64,000 nucleotides of DNA from Hyphomicrobiales bacterium (GTDB lineage Bacteria > Pseudomonadota > Alphaproteobacteria > Rhizobiales > Rhizobiaceae): NCBI GenBank assembly GCA_900466005.1, contig UEGQ01000007.1:328639-392638 (forward strand), written 5' to 3'. Within the stretch, counting starts at the first letter, position 1. Each line of letters opens with the position of its first letter. This document shows positions 32,296 through 42,192 of the stretch, one piece after another. Made by a program: the position numbers and the translations under genes. The notes below the pieces were generated by a model. That model did no database searches, had not been told where the DNA came from, and was given only the letters and a program-made list of their open reading frames with translations.

Positions 32296-33299
32296 ATGCA
32301 GCACTCCGCTCGCTCGGAACGCGGCTTGCGCCGCAGCTGATTGCGCTTCTCGTGATCCTCGCGCTGAATTTCATCGCCTTTCCGAGCTTCTTCGATATCG
32401 GTGTCCAGAACGGCCGCCTCTACGGCAGCCTGATCGACGTCCTCAACCGGGGGGCGCCGGTCGCGCTGCTCGCCGTCGGCATGACGCTGGTGATCGCCAC
32501 CAAGGGCATCGACCTTTCCGTCGGCGCGGTGATCGCCATCAGCGGTGCCGTGGCGGCGACCGCCGTCGGCGACGGGCAGCCGCTCGTCGTCGCGCTTGTG
32601 CTCGCCATCGCCGTCGGCCTTCTCTGCGGCGTCTGGAACGGTCTGCTCGTCGCCGTCCTCGACATACAGCCGATCATCGCCACGCTGGTGCTGATGGTTG
32701 CCGGTCGCGGCATCGCGCAGCTGATCACCGAGGGGACGATCCTCACCTTCACCGATCAGTCCTTCGCCTTCATCGGCAGCGGGGCGCTCTTCCTCGTGCC
32801 GGTTCCGGTGGTGATCTGGGTGGTCTTTGCGCTCGCGGTCACGGCTCTGGTGCGGCGAAGCGCCCTCGGCATGCTGGTCGAGGCGGTCGGCATCAACCGC
32901 CGTGCCAGCACGATCGCCGGCGTGCGCACACCCGTGCTGCTCGTCGTGGTCTACATGCTGTGCAGCCTTGCAGCCGCGATCGCCGGCATCATTGTCGCGG
33001 CGGACATCCGCGGCGCGGATGCGAACAATGCCGGGCTATGGCTCGAACTCGACGCCATCCTGGCGGTCGTCGTCGGCGGCAACTCGCTGCTCGGCGGGCG
33101 TTTTTCCATCGCCGGCTCGATCCTCGGGGCGATGATCATCCAGGCGATCAACACCGGCATCCTGCTCTCCGGCTTCCCGCCGGAATTCAACCTCATCATC
33201 AAGGCTGCGATCATCGTCATCATTCTGGTGGTGCAGTCGCCGGCCGTGCAGTCCTTCGCCGCCGTCTGGTTCGGACGAACGACGCGCGCCGGGGAGTAG
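32292..33299 (+). CDS. ytfT: Sugar ABC transporter permease, YtfT type (335 aa)
   Basis: A ribose-type permease with about nine hydrophobic segments. LLAVGMTLVIATKGIDLSVG is the conserved loop near residue 65, and ILAVVVGGNSLLGGRFSIAG near 255 is the EAA-like segment contacting the ATPase. The ATG at 32292 overlaps the ytfR stop as ATGA, which excludes longer in-frame extensions. Confidence 0.92.
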   Translation: MNAALRSLGTRLAPQLIALLVILALNFIAFPSFFDIGVQNGRLYGSLIDVLNRGAPVALLAVGMTLVIATKGIDLSVGAVIAISGAVAATAVGDGQPLVVALVLAIAVGLLCGVWNGLLVAVLDIQPIIATLVLMVAGRGIAQLITEGTILTFTDQSFAFIGSGALFLVPVPVVIWVVFALAVTALVRRSALGMLVEAVGINRRASTIAGVRTPVLLVVVYMLCSLAAAIAGIIVAADIRGADANNAGLWLELDAILAVVVGGNSLLGGRFSIAGSILGAMIIQAINTGILLSGFPPEFNLIIKAAIIVIILVVQSPAVQSFAAVWFGRTTRAGE

Positions 33300-33305
33300 T
33301 CGGAC

Positions 33306-34268
33306 ATGAACTCGAGATATCTGCCCGTCCTCGCGACCGTCGCGATCTTCGTCGTCGCCTATGCCGTCTGCGCCCTGCAGTTCCCGGCCATGCTGTCCTT
33401 GCGCGTCGTCAGCAACCTGATCACCGACAACGCCTTTCTCGGCATCGCTGCCGTCGGCATGACCTTCGTGATCCTCTCCGGCGGCATCGACCTTTCCGTC
33501 GGTGCGGTGATCGGCTTTGCCGGCGTGTTTCTCGCCGTCCTCCTCAGGGATACCGGCGTGCATCCGCTGGCCGCCTTCGCCCTGCTGCTCGTCATCACCA
33601 CGCTGTTCGGCGCGCTGATGGGGGCAGTCATCCACTATCTCGAAATGCCGGCTTTCATCGTCACGCTCGCCGGCATGTTCCTCGCCCGCGGCATGGCCTT
33701 CCTTCTCTCGATCGACAGCGTGCCCGTCGATCATGAATTCTACGCGCTTGTGCGCAAGAGCTTCTACAAGCTTCCGGGCGGCGGACGCCTGACGCTGATC
33801 GGTGGGGCGATGCTCGTCATCTTCGCGATCGGGATATTCATTGCTCACCGCACGCGTTTCGGCGCCAACGTCTACGCGCTCGGTGGCGGGGTGCAGACGG
33901 CTCGTCTGATGGGGGTGCCCGTCGGGCGCACCACGATCCTCACCTATGCCTTCTCGGGCCTTCTTGCCGGCGCTTCGGGGATCGTCTTCTCGCTCTATAC
34001 GTCGGCCGGCTATCCGCTCTCGGCAGTCGGCGTCGAACTCGACGCGATCGCGGCCGTGGTCATCGGCGGCACGCTGCTGACCGGTGGCACCGGCTTCGTC
34101 GCCGGGACCTTCGTCGGCATCCTGATCCAGGGGCTGATCCAGACCTACATCACCTTCGACGGTACACTTTCAAGTTGGTGGACTAAAATCCTAATAGGCT
34201 TTCTGTTGTTTGCGTTTATCCTGTTACAAAAGGGAATTCTTGGCCTGTCGCGAAAGGACAGCAGCTAG
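33306..34268 (+). CDS. yjfF: Sugar ABC transporter permease, YjfF type (320 aa)
   Basis: The second permease, six bases after ytfT. It repeats the family loop, AVGMTFVILSGGIDLSVGAV near residue 55, and the ATPase contact segment AIAAVVIGGTLLTGGTGFVA near 245. With YtfT it forms a heterodimeric channel. The regulator gene follows 21 bases after its stop. Confidence 0.92.
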   Translation: MNSRYLPVLATVAIFVVAYAVCALQFPAMLSLRVVSNLITDNAFLGIAAVGMTFVILSGGIDLSVGAVIGFAGVFLAVLLRDTGVHPLAAFALLLVITTLFGALMGAVIHYLEMPAFIVTLAGMFLARGMAFLLSIDSVPVDHEFYALVRKSFYKLPGGGRLTLIGGAMLVIFAIGIFIAHRTRFGANVYALGGGVQTARLMGVPVGRTTILTYAFSGLLAGASGIVFSLYTSAGYPLSAVGVELDAIAAVVIGGTLLTGGTGFVAGTFVGILIQGLIQTYITFDGTLSSWWTKILIGFLLFAFILLQKGILGLSRKDSS

Positions 34269-34289
34269 CCCGAACGAGGAGAATGTCGC

Positions 34290-35045
34290 TTGCCGAGTGA
34301 AATGCCTGATCCCATGGGGCTCGTCCGCCGAAAGCACACGAGCCACCGGCAAGTTGTCGAGGAAATCGGCAAGGCCATCGTGTCCGGCGGCTTTCCGGTC
34401 GGCAGCGTTCTTCCCGGCGATCCCGAGCTGGCGAAGCGCTTCCACGTCTCCCGTACGGTGCTGCGAGAGGCCATGAAGACGCTCGCCGCCAAGGGGCTCG
34501 TTGTGCCCAAGGCGCGAATCGGAACGCGAGTCACCGATCGCCAATTCTGGAACATGTTCGACGGCGACATCCTGAGGTGGCATTTCGAAGCCGGCGTCAG
34601 CGAGGAATTCCTTCTCAATCTCTATGATATCCGCGAGGCGTTCGAACCGGCCGCCGCGGCGCTTGCAGCAGAGCGGGCGAGCCCCGACCAGATCACGCTC
34701 CTGCGTCAACTGGCCGAAGCCCTCGGCAATCCGGATCACACGACCGAAAGTCTTGCTTTCGCAGACCTGCGCTTCCATCTCGCGCTGGCAACGGCATCCC
34801 GCAATCCTTTCATGCGGACGTTGGGGAGCCTGATCGAGGCGGCGCTTTTCGGCGTTTTCCGCATGTCGTCCGGTTCTCCCGACGGCCACCGGGCCGCAGA
34901 AGTGCGAGCCTCGCACATGGCGATCGTCGACGCGATTGCCGCGCGTGACGGCGCGGCCGCGCGCCTTGCCATGGAGAAGGTGATCCAGGTCGGCCGCGAC
35001 CGTGCCCGGGAGACCTTTTCGGACGAGGCGGTCGGCGCTCCTTGA
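34290..35045 (+). CDS. FadR-subfamily GntR regulator (251 aa)
   Basis: The N-terminal winged helix reads RQVVEEIGKAIVSGGFPVGS, then LAKRFHVSRTVLREAMKTLA and AKGLVVPKARIGTRV. The C-terminal FCD domain has the metal-binding His pattern (ADLRFHLALATASRN and EVRASHMAIVDAIAARD). The start is the TTG at 34290 with GAGGAG eight bases upstream; an ATG at 34302 is less well served. It closes the ytf operon and probably represses it in the absence of sugar. Confidence 0.9.
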   Translation: MPSEMPDPMGLVRRKHTSHRQVVEEIGKAIVSGGFPVGSVLPGDPELAKRFHVSRTVLREAMKTLAAKGLVVPKARIGTRVTDRQFWNMFDGDILRWHFEAGVSEEFLLNLYDIREAFEPAAAALAAERASPDQITLLRQLAEALGNPDHTTESLAFADLRFHLALATASRNPFMRTLGSLIEAALFGVFRMSSGSPDGHRAAEVRASHMAIVDAIAARDGAAARLAMEKVIQVGRDRARETFSDEAVGAP

Positions 35046-35129
35046 TCTTCTTTCGATTTCGGCACTCTTGCGGGCTTTCCGGACTGCGTCTAGGGATTGT
35101 CGTCGAAGAATGTGTTTCCGGAGAACTAC

Positions 35130-36491
35130 ATGGCCCGCAGTTGTCTCGCCGTCATCCTCGCCGCAGGCGACAGCACCCGCATGAAATCCTCGGTGTCGAA
35201 GGTGCTTCACCCCGTGGCAGGGCGCCCGATGATCGCGCACGTCACGGCGGCCGTCGCCAGGGCCGGGATCAGCGACGTCGCTCTGGTGGTTGGTCGGGAT
35301 GCGGAGGCCGTCGAAAAGGCGGCTGCCGTCGACGGTCTTCGGGTCTCGTCCTTTCTGCAGAAAGAGCGACTCGGAACGGCGCATGCGGTGCTCGCCGCGC
35401 GCGAGGCGATTGCGCGTGGCTATGACGACATCCTGGTCGCCTATGGCGACGTGCCGCTGATCACGGACGGGCCGTTCGCCGCCGCCCGCGCCGCCGTCGC
35501 CGAAGGCCACGACGTAGCCGTCATAGGGTTTCATACCGGGCAACCGACCGGCTACGGGCGCCTTCTTGTCAAGGACGGAGAACTGGTGGCGATTCGCGAG
35601 GAAAAGGACGCGAGCGACGCCGAGCGTGCCGTCACCTGGTGCAACAGCGGCCTGATGGCGATCGACGGGCGCAAGGCGCTGGCGTTGCTGGAGCGCATCG
35701 GCAACGCCAACGCCAAACGGGAATTCTACTTGACGGACGTTGTCGAGATTGCCCGGTCGCTCGGGGGCAGGGCAGTCGCCGTCGATGCCTTGGAAGAGGA
35801 ACTCTCCGGCTGCAACAACCGCGCCGAGCTCGCCCGTCTCGAGCGGCTCTGGCAGCAGCGCCGGCGCCACGAGATCATGCTCTCGGGCGTCACCATGATC
35901 GCGCCGGAAACGGTCTTCCTTTCCTACGACACCAGGATTGGCCAGGACGCGGTGATCGAACCGAACGTCGTCTTCGGCCCCGGTGTCACCGTCGAGGGCG
36001 GCGCCGTCATCCACGCTTTCAGTCATCTCGAGGGGGCTCATGTCGCCGCGGGGGCGACCGTAGGCCCGTTCGCGCGGCTGCGGCCGGGCGCTCATCTCGC
36101 GGAGGGGGCGAAAGTCGGCAATTTCTGCGAGGTCAAGAAGGCGGAGATCGGCGCCGGCGCCAAGGTCAACCATCTGACCTATATCGGCGATGCCTTCGTC
36201 GGTGCGGGGAGCAATATCGGCGCCGGCACCATCACCTGCAACTACGACGGCGTGAACAAGTTCGAGACTCATATTGGGGCCGGTGCCTTCATCGGGTCGA
36301 ACACCGCGCTCGTCGCGCCGGTGTCGGTCGGCGACGGCGCCTATGTCGGTTCCGGCAGCGTGATCACCGAAGATGTGCCGGCCGACGCGCTGGCGCTCGG
36401 ACGCGCCCGGCAGGTCGTCAAGCCGGAGAGGGCAAAGCAGATCCGCGAGCACAATCTCGCCATCAAGGCGGCGAGAAAGGCGAAGGGTTGA
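35130..36491 (+). CDS. glmU: Bifunctional GlcNAc-1-P uridyltransferase / GlcN-1-P acetyltransferase (453 aa)
   Basis: It makes UDP-N-acetylglucosamine for peptidoglycan and lipid A in the cytoplasm. The N-terminal pyrophosphorylase domain starts [20 protein letters not shown]; the C-terminal left-handed beta helix shows hexapeptide repeats ([20 protein letters not shown]) and the acetyltransferase site ([36 protein letters not shown]). GGAGA precedes the ATG at 35130. glmS follows 111 bases later. Confidence 0.96.
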   Translation: MARSCLAVILAAGDSTRMKSSVSKVLHPVAGRPMIAHVTAAVARAGISDVALVVGRDAEAVEKAAAVDGLRVSSFLQKERLGTAHAVLAAREAIARGYDDILVAYGDVPLITDGPFAAARAAVAEGHDVAVIGFHTGQPTGYGRLLVKDGELVAIREEKDASDAERAVTWCNSGLMAIDGRKALALLERIGNANAKREFYLTDVVEIARSLGGRAVAVDALEEELSGCNNRAELARLERLWQQRRRHEIMLSGVTMIAPETVFLSYDTRIGQDAVIEPNVVFGPGVTVEGGAVIHAFSHLEGAHVAAGATVGPFARLRPGAHLAEGAKVGNFCEVKKAEIGAGAKVNHLTYIGDAFVGAGSNIGAGTITCNYDGVNKFETHIGAGAFIGSNTALVAPVSVGDGAYVGSGSVITEDVPADALALGRARQVVKPERAKQIREHNLAIKAARKAKG

Positions 36492-36602
36492 TCGCTGTCG
36501 CTTGCGTAACGCGGCGAAACCGAAAGTGACCGGAACGCCGATTGCGCAAAATTGGAAACTGGATAGGACTGGCTTCGCTGATGAAACCAGACGGAGAATT
36601 AT

Positions 36603-38429
36603 ATGTGTGGCATTGTCGGAATTGTCGGTAACAAGCCGGTCGCGGACCGTCTCGTCGACGCCCTGAAGCGGCTGGAGTACCGCGGCTACGATTCTGCCGG
36701 CGTCGCGACGATCGACAATGGCGTGATGGATCGCCGCCGCGCCGAAGGGAAGCTCTTCAATCTGGAGAGGCGGCTTGCGGACGAGCCTCTCGGCGGCAAT
36801 ATCGGCATCGCCCACACGCGCTGGGCGACCCACGGCGTTCCGAACGAAACCAATGCGCACCCGCACTTCGTCGAAGGCGTCGCAGTCGTCCACAACGGCA
36901 TCATCGAGAACTTCGCCGAACTGCGCGAGGAACTCGCCCGCGAGGGCGCGCATTTCACCACCCAGACCGATACCGAGATCGTCGCCCAGCTGATCGCGAA
37001 ATACCGCCGCCAGGGCTACGACAACCGCGCGGCCATGCTTGCCATGCTGAACCATGTCACCGGCGCCTATGCGCTGGTCGTGATGTTCGAGAACGATCCG
37101 GACACCATCATGGCCGCGCGGTCGGGACCGCCGCTCGCGATCGGCTTCGGCAAGGGTGAGATGTTCCTCGGCTCCGACGCAATCGCGCTGGCGCCGTTCA
37201 CCAACGACATCGTCTACATGGTCGACGGCGATTGCGCCGTCATCCACCACGACGGCGCGGAGATCATCGACTTTTCCGGCAGGCCGGTCGAGCGCCCCCA
37301 CCAGATTTCCCAGGCGAGCGCCTTCCTGGTCGACAAGGGCAATCACCGGCACTTCATGGAGAAGGAAATCCACGAACAGCCGGAAGTGATCTCTCATGCG
37401 CTGTCGAATTACATCGATTTCCACAGCCAGAAGGTCCATCTCGACGAGACGGCAATCGATTTCGGCAAGGTGTCGCGCCTTGCCGTCTCCGCCTGCGGAA
37501 CGGCTTATCTCTCCGGCCTCGTCGGCAAGTACTGGTTCGAACGCTATGCGCGGCTGCCGGTCGAAATCGACGTCGCTTCGGAATTCCGCTACCGCGAGAT
37601 GCCGTTGTTGAAGGATCAGGCGGCACTCTTCATCTCGCAGTCCGGTGAAACCGCCGACACGCTCGCCTCGCTCCGCTACTGCAAGGAGCAGGGCCTGAAG
37701 ATCGGCGGCATCGTCAACGTCAAGGAATCAACGATCGCGCGCGAGTCGGATGGTGTCTATCCGATCCTCGCGGGCCCCGAGATCGGCGTCGCCTCCACGA
37801 AGGCCTTCACCTGCCAGCTCGCTGTGCTGGCGTCGCTCGCAATCGGCGCCGGCCGCATGCGCGGCACGCTGACCGAGGCGGAAGAAAAACAGATGGTGCG
37901 CAGCCTGTCGGAACTGCCGCGCATCATGAGCCGCGTGCTCAACGACATCCAGCCGCAGATGGAAAGCCTGGCGCGCGAGCTTTCGAAGTTCCACCACGTG
38001 CTCTATCTCGGTCGCGGCACCAGCTACCCGATGGCGCTCGAAGGCGCGCTGAAGCTCAAGGAAATCTCCTACATCCACGCCGAGGGCTATGCCGCCGGCG
38101 AACTGAAGCACGGACCGATCGCGCTCATCGACGAGAACATGCCGGTCATCGTGATTGCGCCGCACGACCGCTTCTTCGAAAAGACGGTGTCCAACATGCA
38201 GGAGGTCGCCGCCCGCGGCGGCCGGATCATCTTCATCACCGACGAGAAGGGGGCCGCAGCCTCCACGTTGCCGACGATGGCGACGATCGTGCTGCCGAAC
38301 GTCGCTGAACTCATCGCACCGATGGTCTTCGCCCTGCCGGTCCAGTTGCTCGCCTATCACACGGCAGTGTTCATGGGCACCGACGTCGACCAGCCGCGCA
38401 ACCTCGCAAAGTCGGTGACCGTCGAGTGA
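36603..38429 (+). CDS. glmS: Glutamine-fructose-6-phosphate aminotransferase (608 aa)
   Basis: It converts fructose-6-phosphate and glutamine to glucosamine-6-phosphate. The catalytic Cys follows the initiator Met (MCGIVGIVGNK), so the glutaminase is intact. Two sugar isomerase (SIS) domains follow, with ACGTAYLSGLVGKYWFE and ALFISQSGETADTLASLRYC; the C-terminal AKSVTVE is the conserved family end. It is immediately downstream of glmU, supplying the same pathway. No glmS ribozyme-like leader is expected or seen. Confidence 0.97.
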   Translation: MCGIVGIVGNKPVADRLVDALKRLEYRGYDSAGVATIDNGVMDRRRAEGKLFNLERRLADEPLGGNIGIAHTRWATHGVPNETNAHPHFVEGVAVVHNGIIENFAELREELAREGAHFTTQTDTEIVAQLIAKYRRQGYDNRAAMLAMLNHVTGAYALVVMFENDPDTIMAARSGPPLAIGFGKGEMFLGSDAIALAPFTNDIVYMVDGDCAVIHHDGAEIIDFSGRPVERPHQISQASAFLVDKGNHRHFMEKEIHEQPEVISHALSNYIDFHSQKVHLDETAIDFGKVSRLAVSACGTAYLSGLVGKYWFERYARLPVEIDVASEFRYREMPLLKDQAALFISQSGETADTLASLRYCKEQGLKIGGIVNVKESTIARESDGVYPILAGPEIGVASTKAFTCQLAVLASLAIGAGRMRGTLTEAEEKQMVRSLSELPRIMSRVLNDIQPQMESLARELSKFHHVLYLGRGTSYPMALEGALKLKEISYIHAEGYAAGELKHGPIALIDENMPVIVIAPHDRFFEKTVSNMQEVAARGGRIIFITDEKGAAASTLPTMATIVLPNVAELIAPMVFALPVQLLAYHTAVFMGTDVDQPRNLAKSVTVE

Positions 38430-38929
38430 TGCTCCGCCCGGAGGGTCCCGGCGACGAGGCGGTGATCGGGGCCGTCACCGCGGCGGCCTTCGAGGGGCAT
38501 CCGCACAGTGACGGCAGCGAGCCGCAGATCGTCGCAAGACTGCGCGCGGCAGGTGTCCTGACGCTCTCCCTGGTGGCGGAGGAAAAGGGCGAGGTGGTCG
38601 GCCACGTCGCCTTCTCGCCCGTCACCTTTTCCGGCGGCGAACAGGGCTGGTTCGGGCTCGGACCGATTTCGGTGCGGCCGGACGTGCAGGGGCAGGGGAT
38701 CGGCAGCCGGCTCGTGCGCGAGGGGCTCCGGCGGCTGCGCGAAGATGGCGCGATGGGCTGCGTCCTCGTCGGGGAGCCGGCGTACTACCAGCGCTTCGGA
38801 TTTAGTACCGAGCACGATCTCTCGACGCCCGGCGTTCCTCGCGAATATTTGCTCGCACTGCCCTTGAACGGCCCGGTCCCATCCGGCATTGTCGCCTTCC
38901 ACCCCGGTTTCTTTGGCGATGCAGCATAG
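38429..38929 (+). CDS. GNAT N-acetyltransferase (166 aa)
   Basis: The acetyl-CoA-binding signature is FGLGPISVRPDVQGQGIGSR followed by LVREGLRRLREDGAMGCVLV. VGEPAYYQRFGFSTEHDL, near 115, is typical of the YhbS-like subgroup. Its ATG overlaps the glmS stop as TGATG, so it is coupled to glmS; a GTG three bases earlier is also open. The acceptor is unknown. Confidence 0.85.
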   Translation: MLRPEGPGDEAVIGAVTAAAFEGHPHSDGSEPQIVARLRAAGVLTLSLVAEEKGEVVGHVAFSPVTFSGGEQGWFGLGPISVRPDVQGQGIGSRLVREGLRRLREDGAMGCVLVGEPAYYQRFGFSTEHDLSTPGVPREYLLALPLNGPVPSGIVAFHPGFFGDAA

Positions 38930-38941
38930 CGGCGGCGACCG

Positions 38942-39625
38942 ATGAACGATGTTCCGGAGAAGATGTCCCTTGCGGCGCGGCTGAGAAACAACTTTCTCGC
39001 CGGCCTGATCATCTGCGCGCCGGTGGCGATCACCATCTGGCTCACATGGTCCTTCATCCGCTGGGCCGATAGCTGGGTGAAGCCCTACATCCCGAGCCGG
39101 TTCGACCCCGAGAGCTATCTGCAGTTTGCGATTCCGGGCTTCGGCCTGCTGATCGCCGTCGTCTCGATCACGCTCGTCGGCTTTCTCGGCAAGAACCTGA
39201 TCGGCCGCTCCGTTGTTGACTTCTCCGAGCGCGTCCTCCACCGCATGCCGCTGGTGCGCACGCTCTACAAGAGCCTGAAGCAGATCTTCGAATCGGTGCT
39301 CAAGGACCAGTCGTCGTCCTTCAAGCGGGTCGGTCTCATCGAGTTCCCGAGCCCCGGCACGTGGGCGGTGGTCTTCATCGCCACCGACGTCCGCGGCGAG
39401 ATTGCCGCTCGGCTCAATGAGGACGGCCGGGAAATGATCGCCGTCTTCCTGCCGCCGACGCCTGTGCCGACCGCGGGCTTCCTGATGTTCGTACCGCGTG
39501 ACCGCATCAAGCTCCTCGACATGACGCCCGAGGAAGCGGCGAAGCTCCTGATTTCCGGCGGCCTCGTCATGCCGGACTACAAGCCGCGCGGCATGGAGAC
39601 CGTCTTTCCGGTCTGGAAGCCCTGA
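38942..39625 (+). CDS. DUF502 membrane protein (227 aa)
   Basis: Two membrane segments near the N-terminus (NFLAGLIICAPVAITIWLTW and FAIPGFGLLIAVVSITLVGF) are followed by the DUF502 hallmarks HRMPLVRTLYKSLKQIFESV, FKRVGLIEFPSPGTWAVVFI and FLPPTPVPTAGFLMFVPRDR. The family is widespread but its role is not established. It lies 12 bases after the GNAT gene and convergent with recG. Confidence 0.9.
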   Translation: MNDVPEKMSLAARLRNNFLAGLIICAPVAITIWLTWSFIRWADSWVKPYIPSRFDPESYLQFAIPGFGLLIAVVSITLVGFLGKNLIGRSVVDFSERVLHRMPLVRTLYKSLKQIFESVLKDQSSSFKRVGLIEFPSPGTWAVVFIATDVRGEIAARLNEDGREMIAVFLPPTPVPTAGFLMFVPRDRIKLLDMTPEEAAKLLISGGLVMPDYKPRGMETVFPVWKP

Positions 39626-39670
39626 AACGACCGAGAATTAGCCGGCTAAGGACAGTTCCAGCAGCTGCTC

Positions 39671-41776
39671 TCAACCCGCTCTGAGGAAGCGGATCGCCTC
39701 GTCGCGGCGGAAGAGATAGAGCAGGATACGGAGCGCGCGCCCGCGTTCCGAGACAAGGTCTGCATCCTTCTCCAGAATATAGGCGGCGTCCTTATGCGCG
39801 GTCTCGAGGAGATCGCCGTGATGCTCGAGGCTTGCGAACCGGAAAACCGGTGTTCCAGATTGCCGCGTGCCGAGGAGTTCGCCTTCGCCGCGCAGCCTCA
39901 GGTCTTCCTCTGCGATGAGGAAACCGTCCTCGCTCTCGCGCAGGATCGAAAGCCGCGCATGGCCTGTCTCTCCGAGGGGCGCCTTGTAGAGGAGAATGCA
40001 GCTCGACGCTTCGGCGCCGCGCCCGACCCGGCCGCGCAACTGGTGGAGCTGGGCGAGCCCGAACCGTTCCGCATGCTCGATCACCATGATCGTCGCGTCC
40101 GGCACGTCGACACCCACCTCGACCACCGTCGTCGCGACCAGAACACGTGTTTCGCCGTTTTTGAACTCCATCATGGCCGCGTCCTTTTCGGGGCCGCTCA
40201 TACGGCCGTGAACGAGCCCGACATCCGCCCCGAGCGCCTGCGTCAGGATCGCGTGGCGCTCCTCCGCCGACATCAGCTCCGTCACGTCCGATTCCTCGAC
40301 GAGCGGGCAGATCCAGTAGGCCTTCTTGCCCTCGCGGACGGCGCTCCGCAACCGGTCGATGATCTCGTTGGTGCGCTCGCAAGGGACGGTGACCGTCTGG
40401 ATCGGCTTGCGGCCGGCCGGCTTTTCCGTGAGCTTGGAAACGTCGAGGTCGCCGAAGGCGGCAAGGACGAGCGTGCGTGGAATGGGGGTCGCCGTCATCA
40501 CCAGCATGTGCGGCGATATCCCCTTCGCCGTGAGCCGTAGCCGCTGGTGCACGCCGAAGCGGTGCTGCTCGTCGACGACGGCGAGCTGCAGGTTGCGATA
40601 ACTCACCGTGTCCTGAAATAGGGCATGCGTGCCGATGACGATCTGCGCCTCGCCGCTCGCGATCTTCTCGAGGATCGCGTCGCGCTCGCGGCCCTTGGTG
40701 CGCCCGGTCAGCACGACCACCGACATGCCGGCCGCCTCGACAAGTCGCGAAATGGTCGCATGGTGCTGCCTTGCCAGAATTTCCGTCGGTGCCATCAGCA
40801 CCGCCTGGCCGCCGCTCTCGACCGCCGCGGCCATCGCGAGCAGAGCGACGAGCGTCTTGCCGGCGCCGACATCTCCCTGCAAGAGACGCAGCATGCGGGT
40901 CTGTCCCGCCATGTCCTTCAGGATGTCGGCGACCGCCTGTTGCTGGCCGGCGGTCAGCGAGAAGGGCAGGGCCGCGAGGATCTTGTGGCTGATCGCCCCC
41001 GTCGCGTGGACGGGCGAGCCCGCCACCCGCCGCAGCCTCTGCCGCACCAGCGCCAGCGACACCTGGCCGGCGAGAAATTCGTCATAAGCAAGCCGCCGCC
41101 GCGCCGGCGCCTGTGGCTCGACATCGGCCGCATCGCGCGGATTGTGAAGCCTGAGGATGCTTGCCCTGGGCGGCTCGAAGCCCTGCCTCTGGACCAGCGG
41201 CGGGTCGATCCATTCGGGGAGCTCGGGAAGACGCTCCAGCGCGCTTTCGATCGTCTTGCGCAGCACCTTCGGCGAAAGCCCGGCGGTGAGCGGATAGACC
41301 GGCTCGACGCGCGGCAGGCTGTCCGCCTCGCTCGCCTTCACCACGTAGTCCGGGTGGACCATCGAGGGCCGGCCGTTGAACCAGTCGACCTTGCCGGACA
41401 CCATGATGGTCTCGTCGACGGGAAACGTCTTTTCGAGCCACGGCCCCTTGGCATGGAAGAAGGTCAGCGCCAGCTCGCCGGTGTCGTCGTGCAGGAAGAC
41501 GCGGTAGGGCACGCTCCTGTTGCCGCGCGGCGGCGGCTGGTGTCGGTCGACACGGCCGGTGACGGTGACGATCGCGCCTTGCGGAGCAAGCGCGACGCCG
41601 GGCTGGTAGCGCCGGTCGATCAGCCGGTGCGGCGCCAGCATCAGCAGGTCGATCACCCGGCAGTCGTCGGCCTCCTCGCGCCCGAGCAGCGTGGCGATCA
41701 GGCCGGCGAGCTTCGGCCCGACGCCGGGGAGCGAAGCGACGGGGGCGAACAGGGGATCGAGCAGGGCGGGTCGCAT
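39671..41776 (-). CDS. recG: ATP-dependent DNA helicase RecG (701 aa)
   Basis: RecG remodels stalled forks and branched recombination intermediates. The N-terminal wedge domain includes an OB fold (IVTVTGRVDRHQPPPRGN); the helicase core has Walker A (LLQGDVGAGKTLVALLAMAA), AVVDEQHRFGVHQRLRL (DEQH) and VTATPIPRTLVLAAFGDLDV; a QLRGRVGRGAEASSCILL motif VI follows. The ATG at 41776 gives the usual 701 residues. It is divergent from the sdhE-mfd pair, so repair functions are clustered here. Confidence 0.97.
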   Translation of the reverse strand: MRPALLDPLFAPVASLPGVGPKLAGLIATLLGREEADDCRVIDLLMLAPHRLIDRRYQPGVALAPQGAIVTVTGRVDRHQPPPRGNRSVPYRVFLHDDTGELALTFFHAKGPWLEKTFPVDETIMVSGKVDWFNGRPSMVHPDYVVKASEADSLPRVEPVYPLTAGLSPKVLRKTIESALERLPELPEWIDPPLVQRQGFEPPRASILRLHNPRDAADVEPQAPARRRLAYDEFLAGQVSLALVRQRLRRVAGSPVHATGAISHKILAALPFSLTAGQQQAVADILKDMAGQTRMLRLLQGDVGAGKTLVALLAMAAAVESGGQAVLMAPTEILARQHHATISRLVEAAGMSVVVLTGRTKGRERDAILEKIASGEAQIVIGTHALFQDTVSYRNLQLAVVDEQHRFGVHQRLRLTAKGISPHMLVMTATPIPRTLVLAAFGDLDVSKLTEKPAGRKPIQTVTVPCERTNEIIDRLRSAVREGKKAYWICPLVEESDVTELMSAEERHAILTQALGADVGLVHGRMSGPEKDAAMMEFKNGETRVLVATTVVEVGVDVPDATIMVIEHAERFGLAQLHQLRGRVGRGAEASSCILLYKAPLGETGHARLSILRESEDGFLIAEEDLRLRGEGELLGTRQSGTPVFRFASLEHHGDLLETAHKDAAYILEKDADLVSERGRALRILLYLFRRDEAIRFLRAG

Positions 41777-41874
41777 GGTGGGTGCCAAAATGCGACGATA
41801 ATTACGTGCTTGGCAAGGCTGACAATCCACATCCCAGGGGCTATAGAGGCGCATCAACAGGAAGGGATGCCGAA

Positions 41875-42192
41875 ATGACTGGATTGACCCGCACCAGCGC
41901 CGATCTCGACCCGCGCCGCCGGCGGATCCTTTTCCGTTGTTGGCACCGCGGAATCCGCGAAATGGACCTCGTCCTCGGCCAGTTCGCAGAACAGGCGATC
42001 GCCGGCCTCTCCGACGCCGAACTGGACGAACTCGAACGGATCATGGCGGAGGAGGACAACGACCTCGTGAAGTGGATCACGGGAGCGGAAGCGACACCCG
42101 AGCGCCATCGGACACCGCTCTTCGAGCGCATCGCGGCCTGTCGCCCTGATTTCTCGCCGGTCACCATGGAATCCACCGGAAAGGCAGAATGA
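41875..42192 (+). CDS. sdhE: FAD assembly factor SdhE (105 aa)
   Basis: A small helical protein that helps attach FAD to succinate dehydrogenase. The invariant RGxxE motif is in FRCWHRGIREMDLVLGQFAE, and the tail ends with a short variable region. GAAGGG lies before the ATG at 41875. The mfd ATG overlaps its stop as ATGA, an arrangement common in rhizobia, though the two functions are not obviously related. Confidence 0.93.
   Translation: MTGLTRTSADLDPRRRRILFRCWHRGIREMDLVLGQFAEQAIAGLSDAELDELERIMAEEDNDLVKWITGAEATPERHRTPLFERIAACRPDFSPVTMESTGKAE

Noticed and set aside
34224..37439. A 1071-residue open frame on the minus strand
   Set aside because: It lies entirely opposite the FadR-family, glmU and glmS genes, is rich in Arg, Asp and Gly with no domain, and reflects the mirrored third-position GC of those genes.
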